From positions 1-46,828 of the forward strand of contig CAMDGH010000009.1 of assembly GCA_945897755.1 (NCBI GenBank): DNA of 46,828 bases, in the 5' to 3' direction. A program made the translations under genes and the position numbers. Each line of letters starts with the position of its first letter. Position 1 is the stretch's first letter. This DNA is from Chryseobacterium gleum. Lineage in GTDB: Bacteria > Bacteroidota > Bacteroidia > Flavobacteriales_D > Crocinitomicaceae. This document shows positions 44,731-46,828 of this stretch, in pieces. A model generated the notes under the pieces. The model was given only the letters and a program-made list of their open reading frames with translations. It searched no databases and had not been told where the DNA came from.

Positions 44731-45714
44731 TTATTGTTCATTAAAATAATTCCAATACCAATCAACAGCTTCTTTTAAACCTTCTTTTAAATTGTGTGTT
44801 GGTGCATAACCAAGTATATTTTTCGCTTTATCAATAGATGCATGCGAGTGAGGGATATCTCCCAAACGTTCTGGTCCATGAATTATTTCTACTTGACTGA
44901 TTTCTTTTTTATATTCTTTTAAATATTCTTTAAGTAAAGATGTCATTTCAAGTAAGTTTGCCCTCTCACCAGCAGCCGTGTTAAAAACAGTTCCAATTGC
45001 TTCTTTATTGGTTGTAGTTGCAGCTAGATGATTCATTTGAATTACATTATCAATGTAGGTAAAATCTCTTGAATTTGTTCCATCACCGTTAATAGTAGGT
45101 GATTCCAATTGCATGAATAATTGGGTGAATTTTGGAATTACCGCAGCATATGCTCCGTTAGGATCTTGTCTTCTTCCGAATACATTGAAATAGCGTAAAC
45201 CTATGGTTTCTAATCCGTAGGTTTTATAAAAAACATCCGCATATAATTCATTAACGTACTTGGTAATTGCATAAGGTGATAGTGGCTTTCCAATGACATC
45301 TTCTACTTTAGGTAATGCTTTTGAATCGCCATAGGTAGAAGAACTTGCTGCAAATACGAAGCGTTTCACTTTTGCATCTCTTGCTGCAACAAGCAAGTTT
45401 AAAAATCCACTGATGTTTACGTCATTCGTCGTAATCGGGTCATTAATAGATCTTGGCACTGACCCTAATGCAGCTTGTTGAAGGATAATATCAACACCTT
45501 CAACTGCGTTTATACACGTTTCTAAATTTCTTATATCACCTTCTAAAAAAGTAAAGTTTTTATTTTCTAAAAAGGGTATAATATTTTCTTTTTTACCAGT
45601 TGATAGATTATCTAAACAACGTACTATGTTATTGTTGTTCAATAACGATTCACACAGATTAGATCCTATAAATCCTGCACCACCTGTGACTAATACTATT
45701 TTGTTAGTAATCAT
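44731..45714 (-). CDS. WbpP-like UDP-HexNAc 4-epimerase
   Basis: This extended SDR of 327 residues has VLVTGGAGFIGSNLCESL (residues 7-24), ASSSTYGDS (123-131) and the catalytic Y148 and K152 in LSPYAITKYVNELYADVF. LRYFNVFGRRQDPNGAYAAVIPKF and DGTNSRDFTYIDNVI are typical of WbpP/TviC-type 4-epimerases. These interconvert UDP-GlcNAc with UDP-GalNAc, or the matching uronic acids, rather than plain UDP-Glc/Gal. It may supply a galacto-configured HexNAc for the repeat unit. It lies 20 bases upstream of pseB and 10 bases after fcl. Confidence 0.83.
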   Translation of the reverse strand: MITNKIVLVTGGAGFIGSNLCESLLNNNNIVRCLDNLSTGKKENIIPFLENKNFTFLEGDIRNLETCINAVEGVDIILQQAALGSVPRSINDPITTNDVNISGFLNLLVAARDAKVKRFVFAASSSTYGDSKALPKVEDVIGKPLSPYAITKYVNELYADVFYKTYGLETIGLRYFNVFGRRQDPNGAYAAVIPKFTQLFMQLESPTINGDGTNSRDFTYIDNVIQMNHLAATTTNKEAIGTVFNTAAGERANLLEMTSLLKEYLKEYKKEISQVEIIHGPERLGDIPHSHASIDKAKNILGYAPTHNLKEGLKEAVDWYWNYFNEQ

Positions 45715-45724
45715 GCTATACTAA

Positions 45725-46675
45725 TTATATTTTGACTTCTTTGAATGTATTTACATTTTCAAGAAACCAGGTATACGTTTGACGAATTCCGTCTTCTAGT
45801 TTAATTTTCGCGTTCCATCCAGCATTTGAAAGTTTAGACACATCCATTAATTTTCTTGGAGTTCCATCTGGTTTTGTTTCATCCCAGATTATTTCTCCTG
45901 TGTGTCCAATGGTTTGTTGAATGATTTCTGCTAGTTCTTTAATAGACAAATCTACTCCTGTACCAACATTAAATAAATTATCCTCTAATTTGTTTTCAAT
46001 GGAGTATACTACAGCATCTGCGAGGTCTTCCACGTGTAAAAATTCTCTTTTTGGCATACCTGAACCCCAAAGTGTAACGGGTGTATTACCGTTTAATTTC
46101 GCTTCATGAAACTTACGAATCATTGCAGGTAGAACGTGTGATGTTTGTAAATCAAAATTATCAAAAGGCCCATATAAATTCGTTGGCATTAGACTAAAAT
46201 AATCTTTATTGAATTGCTTACGAATTGCTTCACACGCTTTTACTCCTGTTATTTTGGCTATTGCATACCATTCATTTGTTGGTTCAAGTGAATCCGTAAG
46301 TAAGTATTCTTCTTTTAAGGGTTGAGGCGCTAATCTTGGATATATGCAAGAACTACCTAGAAAGATAAATTTTTTCACATTTGCTTTTAAAGAAGCATCC
46401 AATAAATTATTTTGAATTTGCATGTTTTCCATTAAAAATTGATACGGAAAATCATTATTTGCTAAAATACCACCTACACGCGCTGCAGCATCGATTACGA
46501 TTTCTGGTTTTTCAGTTAAAAAGAAATCATTAACAGCTTTTTGATCACGTAAATCTAATTCTCTTGAAGTTTTACCAATGATATTCGTATATTCTTTTGC
46601 TTTTAGATTTCTCCATATTGCAGAACCTACCATTCCATTATGACCAGCGATGTATATTTTAATATCTTTTTGCAT
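45725..46675 (-). CDS. fcl: GDP-L-fucose synthase
   Basis: This enzyme epimerises and reduces GDP-4-keto-6-deoxymannose to GDP-L-fucose. The 316-residue SDR has IYIAGHNGMVGSAI (residues 7-20), the AAARVGGI segment and FLGSSCIYPRLAPQPLKEEYLL. The catalytic S108, Y137 and K141 sit in EWYAIAKITGVK, and NLYGPFDNFDLQTSHVLPA is conserved. It follows gmd with a 5-base gap, the standard gmd-fcl pair. It indicates that L-fucose or a fucose-derived residue is part of the surface glycan. Confidence 0.94.
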   Translation of the reverse strand: MQKDIKIYIAGHNGMVGSAIWRNLKAKEYTNIIGKTSRELDLRDQKAVNDFFLTEKPEIVIDAAARVGGILANNDFPYQFLMENMQIQNNLLDASLKANVKKFIFLGSSCIYPRLAPQPLKEEYLLTDSLEPTNEWYAIAKITGVKACEAIRKQFNKDYFSLMPTNLYGPFDNFDLQTSHVLPAMIRKFHEAKLNGNTPVTLWGSGMPKREFLHVEDLADAVVYSIENKLEDNLFNVGTGVDLSIKELAEIIQQTIGHTGEIIWDETKPDGTPRKLMDVSKLSNAGWNAKIKLEDGIRQTYTWFLENVNTFKEVKI

Positions 46676-46680
46676 AAGGA

Positions 46681-46828
46681 CTATTCAAAATAGTTGAAAG
46701 TTTTAAAATTACCTTCTTTTAGGTATTGGTCTTTTTGCATTAGTTTGACATCACTTTGCATCATGTCTTTGACTAAATCTTGTAAATCAAATTCAGGAAC
46801 CCAACCTAGTTTTTCTCTTGCTTTTGTA
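46681..46828 (-). CDS. gmd: GDP-mannose 4,6-dehydratase, C-terminal end (partial)
   Basis: The last 48 residues of an open minus-strand frame enter from the right window edge and stop with TAG at 46681-46683. They read KAREKLGWVPEF, then LQDLVKDMMQSDVKLMQKDQYL, the normal C-terminus of Gmd, whose ending 'KAK..LGW.P...L..LV.DMM..D' I recognise. The rest, including the catalytic domain, lies outside. The immediate fcl neighbour makes the call strong. Gmd makes GDP-4-keto-6-deoxymannose from GDP-mannose. Confidence 0.85.
   Translation of the reverse strand, partial: TKAREKLGWVPEFDLQDLVKDMMQSDVKLMQKDQYLKEGNFKTFNYFE

Overview
The window looks like chromosomal DNA of a low-GC member of the Bacteroidota, most likely the Flavobacteriales; the family cannot be fixed by eye. 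Four things point there: a PorT-type gliding/type IX secretion protein beside ubiE, a transketolase split into two subunit genes, a TamL-type lipoprotein with an Omp85 barrel, and promoters of the form TTTG - about 20 bp - TAnnTTTG. TTG start codons recur (10992, 21814, 28338, 38053).

Region 1 (1-4900) is a loose accessory stretch. It holds the N-terminus of an IS4-like transposase cut by the window edge, an exported protein of unknown function, a repeat-bearing spacer, two unrelated AAA-type ATPases (379 and 394 aa), a small membrane protein and a broken fragment of a surface-protein domain.

Region 2 (4999-23700) is housekeeping. A plus-strand operon carries aspartate aminotransferase, a heptose-phosphate-kinase-like PfkB protein, ubiE/menG, porT and a COG2509 flavoprotein. 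A SpoU-type RNA methyltransferase (minus) and tamL (plus) follow, divergent across 40 bp with a near-consensus promoter. The minus-strand pyrG-yidC-hbd operon ends in a clear terminator. A second minus operon encodes transketolase N, a von Willebrand A protein, transketolase C and a class-III aminotransferase. An endonuclease III without its iron-sulfur cysteines follows.

Region 3 (23709-46828, all minus) is one long polysaccharide operon, transcribed from the right edge leftwards: gmd (partial), fcl, a WbpP-like epimerase, then pseB, pseC, an aldo/keto reductase, an SDR, an SpsF-type cytidylyltransferase, a double GNAT protein and pseI. Next come a Wzx-like flippase, a phytanoyl-CoA-dioxygenase-like protein, an acyltransferase, a Wzy-like polymerase, a GT-B-like protein, a GT2 glycosyltransferase, a PglD-like acetyltransferase, three phosphoglycosyl transferases around a CapD-like dehydratase, a Wza-like export lipoprotein and a Wzc-like tyrosine kinase. 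Together these predict a Wzx/Wzy-dependent surface glycan containing GDP-L-fucose-derived and pseudaminic-acid-like sugars, with acyl and possibly hydroxyl decoration. No separate PseG hydrolase or Wzb phosphatase is seen in the window.

I found no tRNA, rRNA or CRISPR array. I cannot claim a proven new system. The best candidates for a second look are the modified pseudaminic-acid module, the tyrosine-repeat tail of Wzc, and the vWA protein inserted between the transketolase halves.
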